From NCBI RefSeq assembly GCF_002932875.1, contig NZ_PSWS01000046.1, positions 1-53,162 of the forward strand: DNA of 53,162 bases. The letters are read 5' to 3'. The stretch's first letter is position 1, and every line of letters starts with the position of its first letter. Origin of the DNA: Rathayibacter tritici. GTDB taxonomy: Bacteria > Actinomycetota > Actinomycetes > Actinomycetales > Microbacteriaceae. Under the pieces are notes generated by a model. It made no database searches. It was not told where the DNA came from and worked only from the letters and a program-made list of their open reading frames with translations. The translations under genes were made by a program, and so were the position numbers. This document shows positions 1-9,497 of this stretch, one piece after another.

Positions 1-197
1 GCAATCGCACTCAATATCCGACAAGAGAGAAAGCGATCCGCGACGTGACACGGTACATCGAACTGCGTTACAATCAACAACGACTTCACTCGGGGCTTGG
101 CTATCGGACCCCGAACGAAGCCGAGCAGGCATGGATCACCGAGAACCTCGCCGCGTAGACAACTATTCAACTGGTCCAGGAAACGTTGGGCAGCTCA
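1..197 (+). mobile_element. 3' end of an IS3-family insertion sequence
   Basis: The element runs off the left edge. It contains the C-terminus of an OrfB-type transposase and ends at about position 197 with a CA dinucleotide, so its outer end reads TGAGCTGCCCAACG on the minus strand. IS3-family termini normally begin with TG, which fits. The exact boundary is inferred, because the other inverted repeat and the target duplication lie outside the window. The neighbouring EsaA-like gene stops exactly at this boundary, which supports it as the insertion junction. Confidence 0.7.
3..158 (+). CDS. IS3-family transposase OrfB, C-terminal fragment (cut by window edge)
   Basis: Reading frame 3 is open from the edge and stops at a TAG at 156-158. 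The 51 visible residues include YIELRYNQQRLHSGLGYRTP followed by NEAEQAW, the typical C-terminal end of the rve/DDE integrase core of IS3 OrfB proteins. The catalytic Asp residues would lie upstream, outside the window. It would catalyse cut-and-paste or copy-out movement of the element. Only the tail is visible, so activity cannot be judged. Confidence 0.85.
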   Translation, partial: NRTQYPTREKAIRDVTRYIELRYNQQRLHSGLGYRTPNEAEQAWITENLAA

Positions 198-1265
198 GTT
201 CTGGATTCGCATGTTGAGATCGGCGAAGAGGTTGTCGATCGCGAGGGTGTGATCTGCTGTGTACTGCGCGATTGCCTGCTGAAGTTCGGCGATCCTGCCG
301 TCCAGAGGCGGCGCAGTGGTACCGTCCGGGCGCGTGCAGGGTGCGGGGAGATCTGCGGCGTCGAGCCCTGCCAGCTTGCACAGCGTGCTGGTTCTGAGCG
401 CGTCGAACTGGGAACCGTAGAAGCCTCGATCAGACGCGGCCTGATCCGCGATGCCCTTATTGCCATTAGTGGCGTTGATCTGAGCGATCTCTTGCTGCCT
501 GCGCGCGTACTCATCGATCTTCTGCAGCTGCCCGGAGAACGCCTCGGCGCTCGAGGTGAGCGAGTCCGCGACCGACTTCGTAAACGTATTCTGAGCTTCC
601 ACGGTCGCAGCGTTCACGTCCTTGAGACCTTGTGCGGTGGACACAAAGTTCTCGATATTCGGAATCGTGCCCGAAAATGGTTTTTGTACATCGGCGGTCA
701 GAGCGGCAACGAGTGCTTCCTGATTGCTGAGGGTCCCGTGCATGTGCCCGTCAGCCTCGGCGAGGTTATCCGCTAAGGAGGCGTAGTACATCTTGATGAC
801 GCTCTCGTTGAACCCATTCACGATCGCGACGATCCTGCCGTCCAGCAGCTGATCCGCTCGCTTGTCCGCTTGCGGTTTAAGCTTGTACTCGACTGTCGCT
901 TTCATGGGGGTCGTATCCTGAAGGGTCAGGATGTCGCGCGAGAACGACTGAGGAATGTACAAGATCGCATCCACAGAGCCATCGGTGTACGCCTTCTCAG
1001 CGACGGAGTGGGAAAGCACGATCCAGTTGTACTCGGAATCCTTCGAGATCCGGTCGACGAATGACGTGCCGAACGTATACTGATCGCCATTGAACTCGGA
1101 GGCCAGATCCTCATTGACCAGCCCCACGGTGGGCCTGACATCGTCGGCGCTCTGCGCGGCATCAGCATTCACAGCCACGAAACCTATGCACAGCGCGACC
1201 ACCAGCACGGCTGCCGAGGACAGCCGCGCAAGCCTCGATCGGGGTTTTGTCGACATGTTCGTCAT
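195..1265 (-). pseudogene. EsaA-like type VII secretion accessory protein, truncated by an IS element
   Basis: About 356 codons are read from ATG at 1265, chosen because GAAGGAG lies 7 bases upstream; in-frame starts further out lack this site. The protein has an N-terminal membrane segment (SSAAVLVVALCIGFVAV) followed by VGLVNEDLASEFNG, NWIVLSHSVAEKAYTDG and AILYIPQSFSRDILTL. That order is characteristic of the extracellular N-terminal region of EsaA/YueB and YhgE/Pip proteins, which are accessory membrane subunits of type VII secretion in Firmicutes and some actinobacteria. Family members are usually around 900-1000 residues and carry several C-terminal membrane helices, all missing here. 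The stop codon TGA (197-195) coincides with the inferred end of the IS3 element, so the gene appears disrupted. Its GC content looks lower than that of the flanking core genes. Confidence 0.65.
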
Positions 1266-1726
1266 ACACATACTCCTTCGACTGCCTTCACTACACTCGC
1301 AGACGCATCGCAATGCGCAGGGTGATCACGCACGGACTCACCGCTGATCGAACCACGGACGCGACGATTGCTGACCGATTACCGCCGTGCACAGGTTCAC
1401 GGCAACCGAGGCGACGGTGCACTCAAGCGGAAGGCAGTCACCGAAGCCGCGCGGTCCGCAGTACGAGATCGATGCGAACGAGAGGCACATTACTACGCTC
1501 GTCGAGGATGCTGGCGGACGTCATCGCGGCACGCCGAGAGACGACCGGCCGCTGCGTCAGCGTTGTCCAGGCGCGCGAGCGGCGCGAGCGTGGGACGACC
1601 TCCCGATCAGGGGCGACGCCGTAGCAGCTCGGCTCTCGACCGGGAGGCCCTCATCCCGTCTCGCCGACGACAGCGCGTCGTCACACGTCCCCCAACCTCC
1701 CCGGCCAGTACACCTAGAATTGCGCA
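1266..1726. other. Intergenic stretch without a recognisable gene
   Basis: Between the truncated EsaA-like gene and purN I find no frame with a convincing start, ribosome binding site and protein-like composition. Open frames here are Arg/Ser/Pro-rich shadows typical of high-GC DNA. The only feature I can support is the purN promoter at its right end. The stretch may be scar sequence from insertion of the lower-GC block to its left. Confidence 0.5.
1715..1720 (+). promoter_or_regulatory. -10 element of purN (leaderless)
   Basis: TAGAAT is followed by six bases and then the GTG start of purN, placing the expected transcription start on or next to the start codon. There is no Shine-Dalgarno sequence before the GTG. 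No clear -35 hexamer is visible. Confidence 0.55.
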
Positions 1727-2320
1727 GTGCTCAAGTTGGTCGTGCTCCTCTCCGGCGGCGGATCGAACCTCCGCGCCCTCCTGGATGCCACGGGCGAGGA
1801 GGACTTCCCGGCCCGCATCGTCGCCGTCGGAAGCGACACCGACGCGGCGGGCTTCCGGCACGCCGACGAGCGCGGCACGCCCTCCTTCATCGTGGCGCCG
1901 AGCGACTTCGCCTCGCGCGACGAGTGGGGCGCCGCCCTGCTCGAGCACATCCAGGAGTGGGAGCCCGACCTCGTCGTCTGCGCAGGTTTCATGCGGATCC
2001 TGCCCCCCGTGGTGGTCGACTCGCTCAGCCCGTGGATGATCAACACGCACCCCGCCCTCCTGCCGCTCTACCCCGGCGCCCACGCCGTCCGCGACGCACT
2101 CGCCGCCGGTGCGACCGAGACGGGCGTCACCGTGCACGTCATCGACACCGGAGTCGACACCGGCCCGATCATCGCCCAGGAGAGCCTCGCCGTGCTCCCC
2201 GGCGAGAGCGAGGCCGAGCTGCACGAGCGCATCAAGACCATCGAGCGACGCCTGCTGGTGCAGACGGTGCTCGACATCGCCCACGGAACCGTCGACCTCG
2301 AGGAACTCGCCCGCGCATGA
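1727..2320 (+). CDS. purN: Phosphoribosylglycinamide formyltransferase 1
   Basis: The 197-residue protein has the length usual for PurN. It transfers a formyl group from 10-formyltetrahydrofolate to GAR in the third step of purine synthesis, in the cytosol. It opens with [17 protein letters not shown] (phosphoribosyl binding). The formyl-transfer core [17 protein letters not shown] contains the Asn-x-His pair, and [17 protein letters not shown] carries the conserved Asp. The start is GTG at 1727, six bases after a TAGAAT box, so translation is probably leaderless. The stop overlaps the ATG of purH by four bases (ATGA), indicating a purN-purH operon with translational coupling. Confidence 0.95.
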   Translation: MLKLVVLLSGGGSNLRALLDATGEEDFPARIVAVGSDTDAAGFRHADERGTPSFIVAPSDFASRDEWGAALLEHIQEWEPDLVVCAGFMRILPPVVVDSLSPWMINTHPALLPLYPGAHAVRDALAAGATETGVTVHVIDTGVDTGPIIAQESLAVLPGESEAELHERIKTIERRLLVQTVLDIAHGTVDLEELARA

Positions 2321-3918
2321 GCATCACCGCCCACGACCCCAGCAGCTACGACGACCGCGACCTGGTTCCCGTCCGCCGGGCACTGATCTCGGTCAGCGAC
2401 AAAACCGGACTGCTCGAACTCGGAGCGGCCCTCGCCGCGGCCGGCGTCGAGCTCGTCTCCACGGGCTCGACGGCCGCTACCCTCCGCGACGCCGGACACA
2501 AGGTCACCGACGTCTCGGCCGTCACCGGGTTCCCGGAATCGCTCGACGGCCGCGTGAAGACGCTGCACCCGGCCGTGCACGCGGGCATCCTCGCCGACCT
2601 GCGCCTCGCCTCGCACCGGGAGCAGCTGCAGCAGCTGGACATCGCCGCCTTCGAGCTGGTCGTGGTCAACCTGTATCCGTTCCGCGAGACTGTCGCCGGT
2701 GGGGCCGACGCGGCGACCGTCGTCGAGAACATCGACATCGGCGGCCCCGCCCTTGTGCGCGCCTCCGCCAAGAACCACGCGAACGTCGCGATCGTCGTCA
2801 ACCCGGCCGACTACTCCGGCATCGTCGCCGCTCTCGCCGTGGGCGGCACGACCCTCGCCGCCCGCCGCACCCTCGCGGCCCGCGCCTTCGCGCACACCGC
2901 CTCCTACGACAGTGCCGTCGCCGCCTGGTTCGCCGGGCGGGAGGCGGACGAGGGTGTCGAGGGATCCGTCGAGATCCGCGGGACCCTCCAGCAGGTGCTC
3001 CGCTACGGCGAAAACTCGCACCAGACGGCGGCGCTCTACGTCTCACCCGACGGCACCGGCATCGCGCAGGCGACGCAGCTGCACGGCAAGGAGATGTCCT
3101 ACAACAACTACGTCGATGCCGACGCTGCCGTCCGCGCGGCCTACGACTTCGTGCTGCCCGCCGTCGCCATCATCAAGCACGCGAACCCCTGCGGCATCGC
3201 GATCGCGAGCGCGAAGGCCATCGACCCCATCGCCTCCGCCCACCGCCGCGCCCACGAGTGCGACCCGGTCTCGGCCTTCGGAGGCGTGATCGCCGCGAAC
3301 CGGCCCGTCACGCTCGCGATGGCCGAGACGGTGAGGGAGATCTTCACCGAGGTGCTCGTCGCCCCCGGATTCGAGCCGGAGGCACTCGAGGTGCTGAAGA
3401 CCAAGAAGAACCTGCGCCTACTGCAACTCCCCGACTTCTACGCCCCCGTCGAACGCGAGTTCAAGCAGATCTCGGGCGGCCTGCTGCTTCAGGAGCCGGA
3501 CCGTTTCGTCGGCGGGCCCGGCGAGGTTAGCTCCGGCTGGCAGCTCGTCGCCGGCGAGCCGGCCGACGCCGACACGATGCTCGACCTCGAATTCGCGTGG
3601 AAGGCCTGCCGCGCGGTCAAGTCGAACGCGATCCTGCTCGCCCATGCCGGCGCCTCCGTCGGCGTCGGCATGGGGCAGGTGAACCGCGTCGACTCCTGTC
3701 ACCTCGCCGTGACCCGTGCCGGCGAGCGCGCAGTCGGCTCCGTCGCCGCCTCCGACGCGTTCTTCCCCTTCGCCGACGGCCTCGACGTGCTCCTCGCCGC
3801 CGGTGTGAAAGCGGTCGTCCAGCCTGGAGGATCGGTCCGCGACGCCGAGGTCATCGACGCGGCCACCCGCGCAGGCATCACGATGTACACGACGGGGGAG
3901 CGGCACTTCTTTCACTGA
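2317..3918 (+). CDS. purH: Bifunctional AICAR formyltransferase/IMP cyclohydrolase
   Basis: The 533-residue protein is full length for PurH, which performs the last two steps of IMP synthesis: AICAR (ZMP) plus 10-formyl-THF to FAICAR, then ring closure to IMP. The N-terminal MGS-like cyclohydrolase domain begins [17 protein letters not shown] and includes [16 protein letters not shown] and [15 protein letters not shown]. The C-terminal transformylase carries [13 protein letters not shown] and the KHANPCG motif with the catalytic Lys-His, and ends in [14 protein letters not shown]. It is coupled to purN by a four-base overlap. Its substrate ZMP is the ligand class sensed by the riboswitch in front of glyA-folD further along the window. 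Confidence 0.96.
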   Translation: MSITAHDPSSYDDRDLVPVRRALISVSDKTGLLELGAALAAAGVELVSTGSTAATLRDAGHKVTDVSAVTGFPESLDGRVKTLHPAVHAGILADLRLASHREQLQQLDIAAFELVVVNLYPFRETVAGGADAATVVENIDIGGPALVRASAKNHANVAIVVNPADYSGIVAALAVGGTTLAARRTLAARAFAHTASYDSAVAAWFAGREADEGVEGSVEIRGTLQQVLRYGENSHQTAALYVSPDGTGIAQATQLHGKEMSYNNYVDADAAVRAAYDFVLPAVAIIKHANPCGIAIASAKAIDPIASAHRRAHECDPVSAFGGVIAANRPVTLAMAETVREIFTEVLVAPGFEPEALEVLKTKKNLRLLQLPDFYAPVEREFKQISGGLLLQEPDRFVGGPGEVSSGWQLVAGEPADADTMLDLEFAWKACRAVKSNAILLAHAGASVGVGMGQVNRVDSCHLAVTRAGERAVGSVAASDAFFPFADGLDVLLAAGVKAVVQPGGSVRDAEVIDAATRAGITMYTTGERHFFH

Positions 3919-3921
3919 GTG

Positions 3922-3939
3922 ACGGGCGGGCGCGCCCGT
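3922..3939 (+). terminator. Possible terminator hairpin after purH
   Basis: ACGGGC (3922-3927) pairs with GCCCGT (3934-3939) across a six-base loop, directly after the purH stop. There is no T-run, so this is a weak candidate. Confidence 0.3.
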
Positions 3940-4071
3940 TGGGGCTGGTCTTCCACGCCGCTCCTTGCGCGGCGTGGCGCAGTTCGGCTTGTGGGCGGGG
4001 GTAGAGAGGCGACCGGCCGGTCTCATAGGGGGATGCAAGGGGTTCGACAGGTGGGGTGCGGGCTGCGCGCG

Positions 4072-4077
4072 TAGGGT
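4072..4077 (+). promoter_or_regulatory. -10 element of the dimethylargininase-fusion gene (leaderless)
   Basis: TAGGGT is followed by exactly six bases and the GTG start at 4084, with no ribosome binding site in between. Confidence 0.55.
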
Positions 4078-4083
4078 CGGCGG

Positions 4084-5358
4084 GTGCATTCCGATTCGAC
4101 GCCCGACCGCCCGCCCGTGACCGCCGTGACCACTCGCGCCACCGACCGGACGCCCGCGACAGGGCGCCGCCTCCTCTTCGCGCTGCTCGCCGCCGCGGCC
4201 ACCGCCCTGGTCGCGCACCTCGCGAACCTGCTCGCCTACTTCATCGGCAATCAGCTCCAGCCGGGGTCGATCCCACAGGTGAACGCCTACTTCCTGCTCT
4301 CCAGCGTGCTCGGCTTCGTCGTCGTGCTCGCACTGGCGATCGCCGGAACCCTCGGCCGCGCCTGGCTCGCGGCCCTCACCGGGCTCGTCGCGGGCGTGGT
4401 CGGCGCCGTGTTCGGCACGCTCGTGCAGGCCAGCGCCACCGGTGACCCTGTCACCGGCGCGGTGTGGGTGTCGATCTTCCAGACCTTCGCCGGACTCAAC
4501 CTTGTCTTCCTCCTGGCCTTCATCGTCTCGGCGGCGACCGTTGGACGCGCTCTCTGGCTCCGCGTCCGCACCGACGAAGCCCCGGGTGCCGCCTCCGCTC
4601 GCCGCATCGCGCTGGTTCGCGCACCGGCCGCCGACCTCTCGGCCGGCGAACTCACGCACCTCGAGCGCGTCCCCGTCGATCAGCAGCGCGCGCAGCAGCA
4701 GTGGGAGGCGTACGTCGACCTGCTCGAGCGGGCGGGCTGGGAGAGCGTCGAAGCCGCGCCCGCGCCCGACCTCGCCGACTCCGTGTTCCTCGAGGACGCC
4801 GTCATCGCCTTCGGCGACCACGCCGTGATCGCTCGCTCCGGAGCGGAGTCCCGCCGCGGTGAGGCCGCCGGTGCGGAAGAGGCGGTCCGCGCCCTCGGCC
4901 TCACCGTCGACCGGATCGAGGAGCCGGGGACGCTCGACGGCGGCGACGTCCTCACAGTCGGCTCGACTGTCTACGTCGGCCGTGGACGCCGCACCGACGC
5001 GGCCGGAGTAGCCCAGCTGCGCGCGATCCTGCGCCCTCGCGGGTACGACGTCGTTGCGGTACCGCTCTCCACGGTGCTGCACCTCAAGAGCGCCGTGACC
5101 GCCCTGCCCGACGGCACCGTCATCGGCTGGGAGCCGGCCGTCGACGAGCCCCGCCTGTTCCCCTCCTTCCTGCCGATGCCGGAGGAGCCCGGCGCCCACG
5201 TGGTCGTCCTCGACGACGACACCCTGCTGATGGCTGCCTCCGCTCCGCGCAGTGCCGAGCTGCTGAGGAGCCTCGGCTACCGCGTGCTCACCGTCGACAT
5301 CTCGGAGTTCGAAAAGCTCGAGGGCTGCGTGACCTGCCTCTCGGTTCTCGTGCGCTGA
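4084..5358 (+). CDS. Four-helix membrane domain fused to dimethylarginine dimethylaminohydrolase (DDAH)-like domain
   Basis: This is a 424-residue protein of two parts. Residues about 29-151 form four hydrophobic segments (about 29-56, 68-88, 93-115 and 126-151). From about residue 173 to the end it matches the dimethylargininase/amidinotransferase fold: ADSVFLEDAVI, LDGGDVL (284-288), the catalytic His in VLHLKSAVT (H333), and a C-terminal GCVTCLSVL in which C418 aligns with the family nucleophile. DDAH enzymes hydrolyse methylated arginines to citrulline and amines and are normally soluble proteins of about 250-280 residues, so the membrane extension is unusual. The start is GTG six bases after TAGGGT. 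The soluble domain would probably face the cytosol. The exact substrate cannot be read from the sequence. Confidence 0.8.
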   Translation: MHSDSTPDRPPVTAVTTRATDRTPATGRRLLFALLAAAATALVAHLANLLAYFIGNQLQPGSIPQVNAYFLLSSVLGFVVVLALAIAGTLGRAWLAALTGLVAGVVGAVFGTLVQASATGDPVTGAVWVSIFQTFAGLNLVFLLAFIVSAATVGRALWLRVRTDEAPGAASARRIALVRAPAADLSAGELTHLERVPVDQQRAQQQWEAYVDLLERAGWESVEAAPAPDLADSVFLEDAVIAFGDHAVIARSGAESRRGEAAGAEEAVRALGLTVDRIEEPGTLDGGDVLTVGSTVYVGRGRRTDAAGVAQLRAILRPRGYDVVAVPLSTVLHLKSAVTALPDGTVIGWEPAVDEPRLFPSFLPMPEEPGAHVVVLDDDTLLMAASAPRSAELLRSLGYRVLTVDISEFEKLEGCVTCLSVLVR

Positions 5359-5412
5359 CGGCGGAGGCGAGCGGGCGCGAGTGCGCGACGGCCGCTGGAC
5401 GGGACACGTCGT

Positions 5413-5439
5413 CCGGGTATAGCCTTCAAGGCTGCCCGG
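5413..5439. other. Stem-loop upstream of the ABC exporter operon
   Basis: CCGGG and AGCC on the left pair with GGCT and CCCGG on the right around a TTCAA loop. It lies between the DDAH-fusion gene and the ABC exporter. It may be the terminator of the former or part of the leader of the latter; the box TATAGC at 5418-5423 overlaps it. Confidence 0.4.
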
Positions 5440-5521
5440 GCCCCCGTCCCGGTGGCATTCCTGTCTCCCCACTCCTCCCGGCTCGGGGAAGGCTCCGTCC
5501 TCGTCCCGAAAGCACTGCACC

Positions 5522-7402
5522 GTGTCCGCACCCGTCCTCCCGTCACCCGGCGCCGCCGAGCAGAAGCGCCCCAGCACCCGGCGGACGCTGCTGCGCCTCG
5601 TACCCTTCGTCGGTGATGCCCTGCCCCGCCTGGTGAGCGGCATCGGGGTCGCTCTCGTGGCGAGCCTGGTGTCGCTGGCCATCCCGCTCGTCCTGCAGCA
5701 GCTCGTCGACGGTCCGCTGGGCGACGGAGCGACGGCCGCCGGCTCCGGCGACCTCGGCCCGCTGATCGGCCCCGTCACCATCATCCTGGTGCTCGGCGTC
5801 GTCGAGGCCGGTGCTATCGCGCTGCGGCGCCGGATGGTCCTCACCCCCAGCACGCGCATCGAGGCGCGCCTGCGCTCGGCCCTCTACAGCCGCCTCCAAG
5901 ACCTGCCGGTGTCGTTCCACGATCGCTGGCAGAGCGGTCAGCTGCTCTCGCGGGCGATGAGCGATCTCAGCCTCATCCGCCGGTGGATCGCCTTCGGCTT
6001 CGTGCTGCTCGTGGTCAACGCGGTGACGATCGTCGTCGGCTTCGGCGTCCTCGTCTACTGGAACCCGATCCTCGGCGCGCTCTTCGTCGTGTGCTCGATC
6101 CCGGTCTGGATCTACGGATTCGCCTTCGAGAAGCGCTACTCGAGCATCGCGCGCCGCAGCCAGGACCAGGCCGGCGACCTGGCGACGACCGTCGAGCAGT
6201 CGGTGCACGGCATCCGTGTGTTGAAGGCGTTCGGGCGCCACCAGCACGCGCTCGAGAACTTCGCCGGGCAGGCCGAGAAGCTCCGCGGTACCGAGATCGA
6301 CAAGGCCCGCGCCATCGCCGGGATCTGGCTCGTCCTGCTGCTGGTGCCGGACATCGCCTTCGCACTCTGCCTGCTCGGCGGGGTCTGGCTCGCCGCGGAC
6401 GGCCAGCTGAGCGTCGGCGAGCTCTTCGCCTTCTTCGCCACCGCGACCGTACTGCGCTGGCCGGTCGAGTCGATCGGGTTCCTGCTCTCGATGACCTTCG
6501 ACACCCGCACTGCTGTCGACCGCTACTTCGAGGTCATGGACAGCCGGAACACGATTACCGACCCGGAGGAGCCCGAGACGATCGCCGACCCGCGCGGTCG
6601 CGTGCGCTTCCGCGACGTCCACTTCCGCTACCAGGACGCGCCCGAGCGCTACCGGGATCTGCTCGACGGGGTCGACCTCGAGGTGGAGCCCGGCGAGACG
6701 ATGGCGCTGGTCGGCATCACCGGCTCCGGGAAGACCACGCTCACCGCGCTGCTCCCGCGGCTCTACGACGTGACCGGCGGAGCGATCGAGCTCGACGGAG
6801 TAGACATCCGCCGGCTCCGGCGGGAGGAGCTGCGCACGCACATCGGCATGGCGTTCGAGGACGCGACGCTCTTCTCCACCAGCGTGCGCGAGAACGTCCT
6901 GCTCGGCCGCCCCGAGGCGAGCGAGGAGGAGCTGCTCGAGGCGCTCGAGATCGCGCAGGCGGACTTCGTGCACCGGCTCCCCGACGGCCTGGACACGACG
7001 GTCGGCGAGGAGGGGATGAGTCTCTCCGGCGGCCAGCGCCAGCGCCTGGCCCTCGCCCGGGCCGTCGCCGCCCGCCCGGCCGTGCTCGTGCTCGACGACC
7101 CGCTCTCGGCGCTCGACGTCGACACGGAGGCGCGGGTCGAGGCGGGCCTGCGCCGGGTGCTCGGCGACACCACCGCGATCATCGTCGCGCACCGTCCGTC
7201 GACGGTGGCGCTCGCCGACCGTGTGGCGCTGATCGAAGAGGGGCGCATCACCGCGGTCGGCACCCACAGCGAGCTGCTCGCGAGCAGCCCGCACTACCGC
7301 TTCGTCATTTCGAGCCTCGAGGAGGACGAGCTGACCCGGCCCGCGGGGATCGAGCGCATCGGCTCCCGCCCCGCGACGACCCGCCAGGAGACGCGATCAT
7401 GA
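5522..7402 (+). CDS. ABC exporter half-transporter, subunit with degenerate ATPase site
   Basis: This 626-residue protein has an N-terminal six-helix exporter membrane domain (about 25-330) and a C-terminal nucleotide-binding domain. Walker A is GITGSGKTT (398-406), the signature is LSGGQ (501-505), Walker B is VLVLDD, and the H-loop His is about 557. Two positions deviate. The residue after Walker B is Asp526 instead of catalytic Glu, and the Q-loop reads AFEDATLF, with Glu in place of Gln. These are hallmarks of the degenerate half of a heterodimeric exporter. The partner gene follows with a four-base ATGA overlap. The likely role is export of a drug, lipid or peptide; the substrate is unknown. 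The start is GTG at 5522, without a strong ribosome binding site. Confidence 0.9.
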   Translation: MSAPVLPSPGAAEQKRPSTRRTLLRLVPFVGDALPRLVSGIGVALVASLVSLAIPLVLQQLVDGPLGDGATAAGSGDLGPLIGPVTIILVLGVVEAGAIALRRRMVLTPSTRIEARLRSALYSRLQDLPVSFHDRWQSGQLLSRAMSDLSLIRRWIAFGFVLLVVNAVTIVVGFGVLVYWNPILGALFVVCSIPVWIYGFAFEKRYSSIARRSQDQAGDLATTVEQSVHGIRVLKAFGRHQHALENFAGQAEKLRGTEIDKARAIAGIWLVLLLVPDIAFALCLLGGVWLAADGQLSVGELFAFFATATVLRWPVESIGFLLSMTFDTRTAVDRYFEVMDSRNTITDPEEPETIADPRGRVRFRDVHFRYQDAPERYRDLLDGVDLEVEPGETMALVGITGSGKTTLTALLPRLYDVTGGAIELDGVDIRRLRREELRTHIGMAFEDATLFSTSVRENVLLGRPEASEEELLEALEIAQADFVHRLPDGLDTTVGEEGMSLSGGQRQRLALARAVAARPAVLVLDDPLSALDVDTEARVEAGLRRVLGDTTAIIVAHRPSTVALADRVALIEEGRITAVGTHSELLASSPHYRFVISSLEEDELTRPAGIERIGSRPATTRQETRS

Positions 7403-9201
7403 GCACGCTCGGTTCCTCCGAGGAGCGCGACGACCTCTCGCGCGCGGAGTCGGCGTCGCTGCGCCGACGTTCGCTGCGGCTCCTCGGGTCGCTGCTGCGG
7501 CCGCTGCGGCTCAGACTGGTGCTGACGGCGGTCGTCGTGGTCGTCGCGACGGCGGCGCAGGTCGCGGGTCCAGCGCTGATCGCCGCGGGCATCGACAACG
7601 GCTTGCCCGCGGTGCTCGCGGGGAACGCCGTTCCGCTGGCCGTGACCGTCGGCGCCTACATCCTGACCGGGCTGATCGGCGCGCTCCTGGTCGCCTGGTA
7701 CACGGTGCTGTCGGCGCGGGTCAGCCAAGCGATCCTGATCGACCTGCGCAAGCGCGTCTTCCTGCACACGCAGAAGCTGAGCCTGGAGTTCCACGAGAAC
7801 TACACCTCCGGCCGAATCATCTCGCGGCAGACCAGCGACCTGGACTCCATCCGTGAGCTGCTCGACTCCGGAATCAACCAGTTGGTACAGGGCGCGCTCT
7901 ACATGGGCTTCGTCGCGATCGCGCTCGTCTCGCTCGACGGAGTGAGCGGCATCGTGCTCGCCTGCGCCCTCGTACCGCTCGCGCTGCTGACCCGCTGGTT
8001 CCAGAAGCGCTCGCAGGCGCTGTTCCGCGGCACCCGAGTCGCCTCGTCGCGGCTGATCGTGCAGTTCGTGGAGTCGATGACCGGCATCCGCGCGGTGCAG
8101 ACGTTCCGTACTCAGAAGCGCAACGAGACGGTGTTCGGGGGAGTCGTCGAGCAGTACCGGCTCGCATACAAGCGCGTCTTCGGCGTCTTCGGCACCTTCG
8201 ATCCCGGGCTCGTGCTGATCGGCAACATCACGGTCGCCGTGGTGTTGTTCATCGGCGGCGTCCGCGTGCTCGACGGCGGGCTCGAGATCGGCGCGCTGCT
8301 GGCGGTCCTGCTCTACACCCGGCGCTTCTTCGACCCGGTGCAGGAGATGGCGATGTTCTACAACTCCTACCAATCAGCGGCGGCCGCGCTCGAGAAGATC
8401 TCGGGCGTGCTGGCCGAGGAGCCGAGCGTCCCGGATCCGACCCGCCCGATCGATCTGCGCCAGGCGCGCGGCAGGCTCGGCTTCGAGGGCGTCCGCTTCG
8501 CCTACACCGCCGACCGCGAGGTGCTGCCGCGCTTCGATCTCGACATCCCCGCGGGGCAGACCATCGCGCTTGTCGGATCGACGGGTGCCGGCAAGACGAC
8601 GCTCGCCAAGCTGATCTCGCGCTTCTACGACCCGAGCGACGGCGTGGTGACCCTCGACGGCGTGGATCTGCGGCAGCTGCATCCGAAGGACCTGCGGCGC
8701 GCGATCGTGATGGTGACGCAGGAGGCGTACCTCTTCTCCGGGTCGGTCGCCGACAACATCGCGATCGGTCGGCCGACCGCGTCCTACGACGAGATCGTGC
8801 GCGCGGCGCAGGCTGTGGGCGCGCACGAGTTCATCCAGGCGCTACCGGACGGCTACGACACGGACGTGAACAAGCGAGGCGGCCGCGTCTCGGCGGGGCA
8901 GCGTCAGCTGATCTCGTTCGCGCGCGCGTTCTTGGCGGATCCCGCCGTGCTGATCCTCGACGAAGCGACCTCATCACTCGACATCCCGAGCGAGCGCCTG
9001 GTGCAGCAGGGGCTCCAGACGCTGCTGGCCGACCGCACCGCGGTCATCATCGCGCACCGCCTCTCGACGGTCGCGATCGCCGACCGCGTGCTGGTGATGG
9101 AGCACGGCCGCATCGTCGAGGACGGCGCTCCGGAGGCGCTCATCGCCGGCGACGGCCGCTTCGCCACCCTGCACGCGGCCTGGCGCGACTCCCTCGTGTG
9201 A
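7399..9201 (+). CDS. ABC exporter half-transporter, catalytic subunit
   Basis: The 600-residue protein has a membrane domain (about 35-310) followed by an ATPase domain with Walker [10 protein letters not shown] (393-401), an intact Q-loop (VTQEAYLFS), signature VSAGQ (Gly to Ala at 499), Walker B LILDE with catalytic E522, and H-loop AHRLST. The intact Walker motifs complement the degenerate partner encoded immediately upstream, while the altered SAGQ signature falls in the degenerate composite site. It overlaps the partner by four bases, so the two are almost certainly co-translated and heterodimerise. Confidence 0.92.
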   Translation: MSTLGSSEERDDLSRAESASLRRRSLRLLGSLLRPLRLRLVLTAVVVVVATAAQVAGPALIAAGIDNGLPAVLAGNAVPLAVTVGAYILTGLIGALLVAWYTVLSARVSQAILIDLRKRVFLHTQKLSLEFHENYTSGRIISRQTSDLDSIRELLDSGINQLVQGALYMGFVAIALVSLDGVSGIVLACALVPLALLTRWFQKRSQALFRGTRVASSRLIVQFVESMTGIRAVQTFRTQKRNETVFGGVVEQYRLAYKRVFGVFGTFDPGLVLIGNITVAVVLFIGGVRVLDGGLEIGALLAVLLYTRRFFDPVQEMAMFYNSYQSAAAALEKISGVLAEEPSVPDPTRPIDLRQARGRLGFEGVRFAYTADREVLPRFDLDIPAGQTIALVGSTGAGKTTLAKLISRFYDPSDGVVTLDGVDLRQLHPKDLRRAIVMVTQEAYLFSGSVADNIAIGRPTASYDEIVRAAQAVGAHEFIQALPDGYDTDVNKRGGRVSAGQRQLISFARAFLADPAVLILDEATSSLDIPSERLVQQGLQTLLADRTAVIIAHRLSTVAIADRVLVMEHGRIVEDGAPEALIAGDGRFATLHAAWRDSLV

Positions 9202-9231
9202 GGCGCGGCGCGCTGACGTGCGTGCGTGCGA

Positions 9232-9280
9232 TGTGCAGGGACGCGTGCGGTGTGCAGGGACGCGTGCGGTGTGCAGGGGA
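9232..9280. repeat. 19-bp tandem repeat, array 1 (about 2.5 copies)
   Basis: The unit TGTGCAGGGACGCGTGCGG occurs at 9232-9250 and 9251-9269, then a partial copy starts at 9270. It lies in the non-coding region after the ABC exporter. Its TGTGCAGGG core is the reverse complement of the core of the second array. Confidence 0.85.
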
Positions 9281-9332
9281 TCCTCGTGAGGAGGGCGATC
9301 CTGCCGCGAGAATGAGCCGACGAGAGGCGGAT

Positions 9333-9467
9333 CCCCTGCGAATCGGACGGCCCCCTGCGAATCGGACGGTCCCCTGCGAATCGGACGGTTTCCTGCACAT
9401 CGGACGGTCCCCTGCACAGCGGACGACAGCGGACGACAGCGGACGACAGCGGACGACAGCGGACGGC
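9333..9467. repeat. 19-bp tandem repeat, array 2 (five copies), running into a 10-bp repeat (four copies)
   Basis: Units of 19 bp of the form CCCCTGCGAATCGGACGGT start at 9333, 9352, 9371, 9390 and 9409. Units four and five change CGAAT to CACAT and CACAG. From 9428 the 10-bp unit AGCGGACGAC repeats four times. The period is exact. No gene overlaps it on either strand. Confidence 0.9.
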
Positions 9468-9497
9468 GGCGGGCGGCGGCCCGGCGTGCCGGACGAG

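Noticed and set aside
1387-2316. In-frame upstream extension of purH
   Set aside because: The extension runs through purN in another frame; PurH homology begins just after ATG 2317, which overlaps the purN stop in the usual way.
9333-9467. Possible CRISPR array
   Set aside because: The units follow head to tail without spacers and no cas gene is near; it is a simple tandem repeat.
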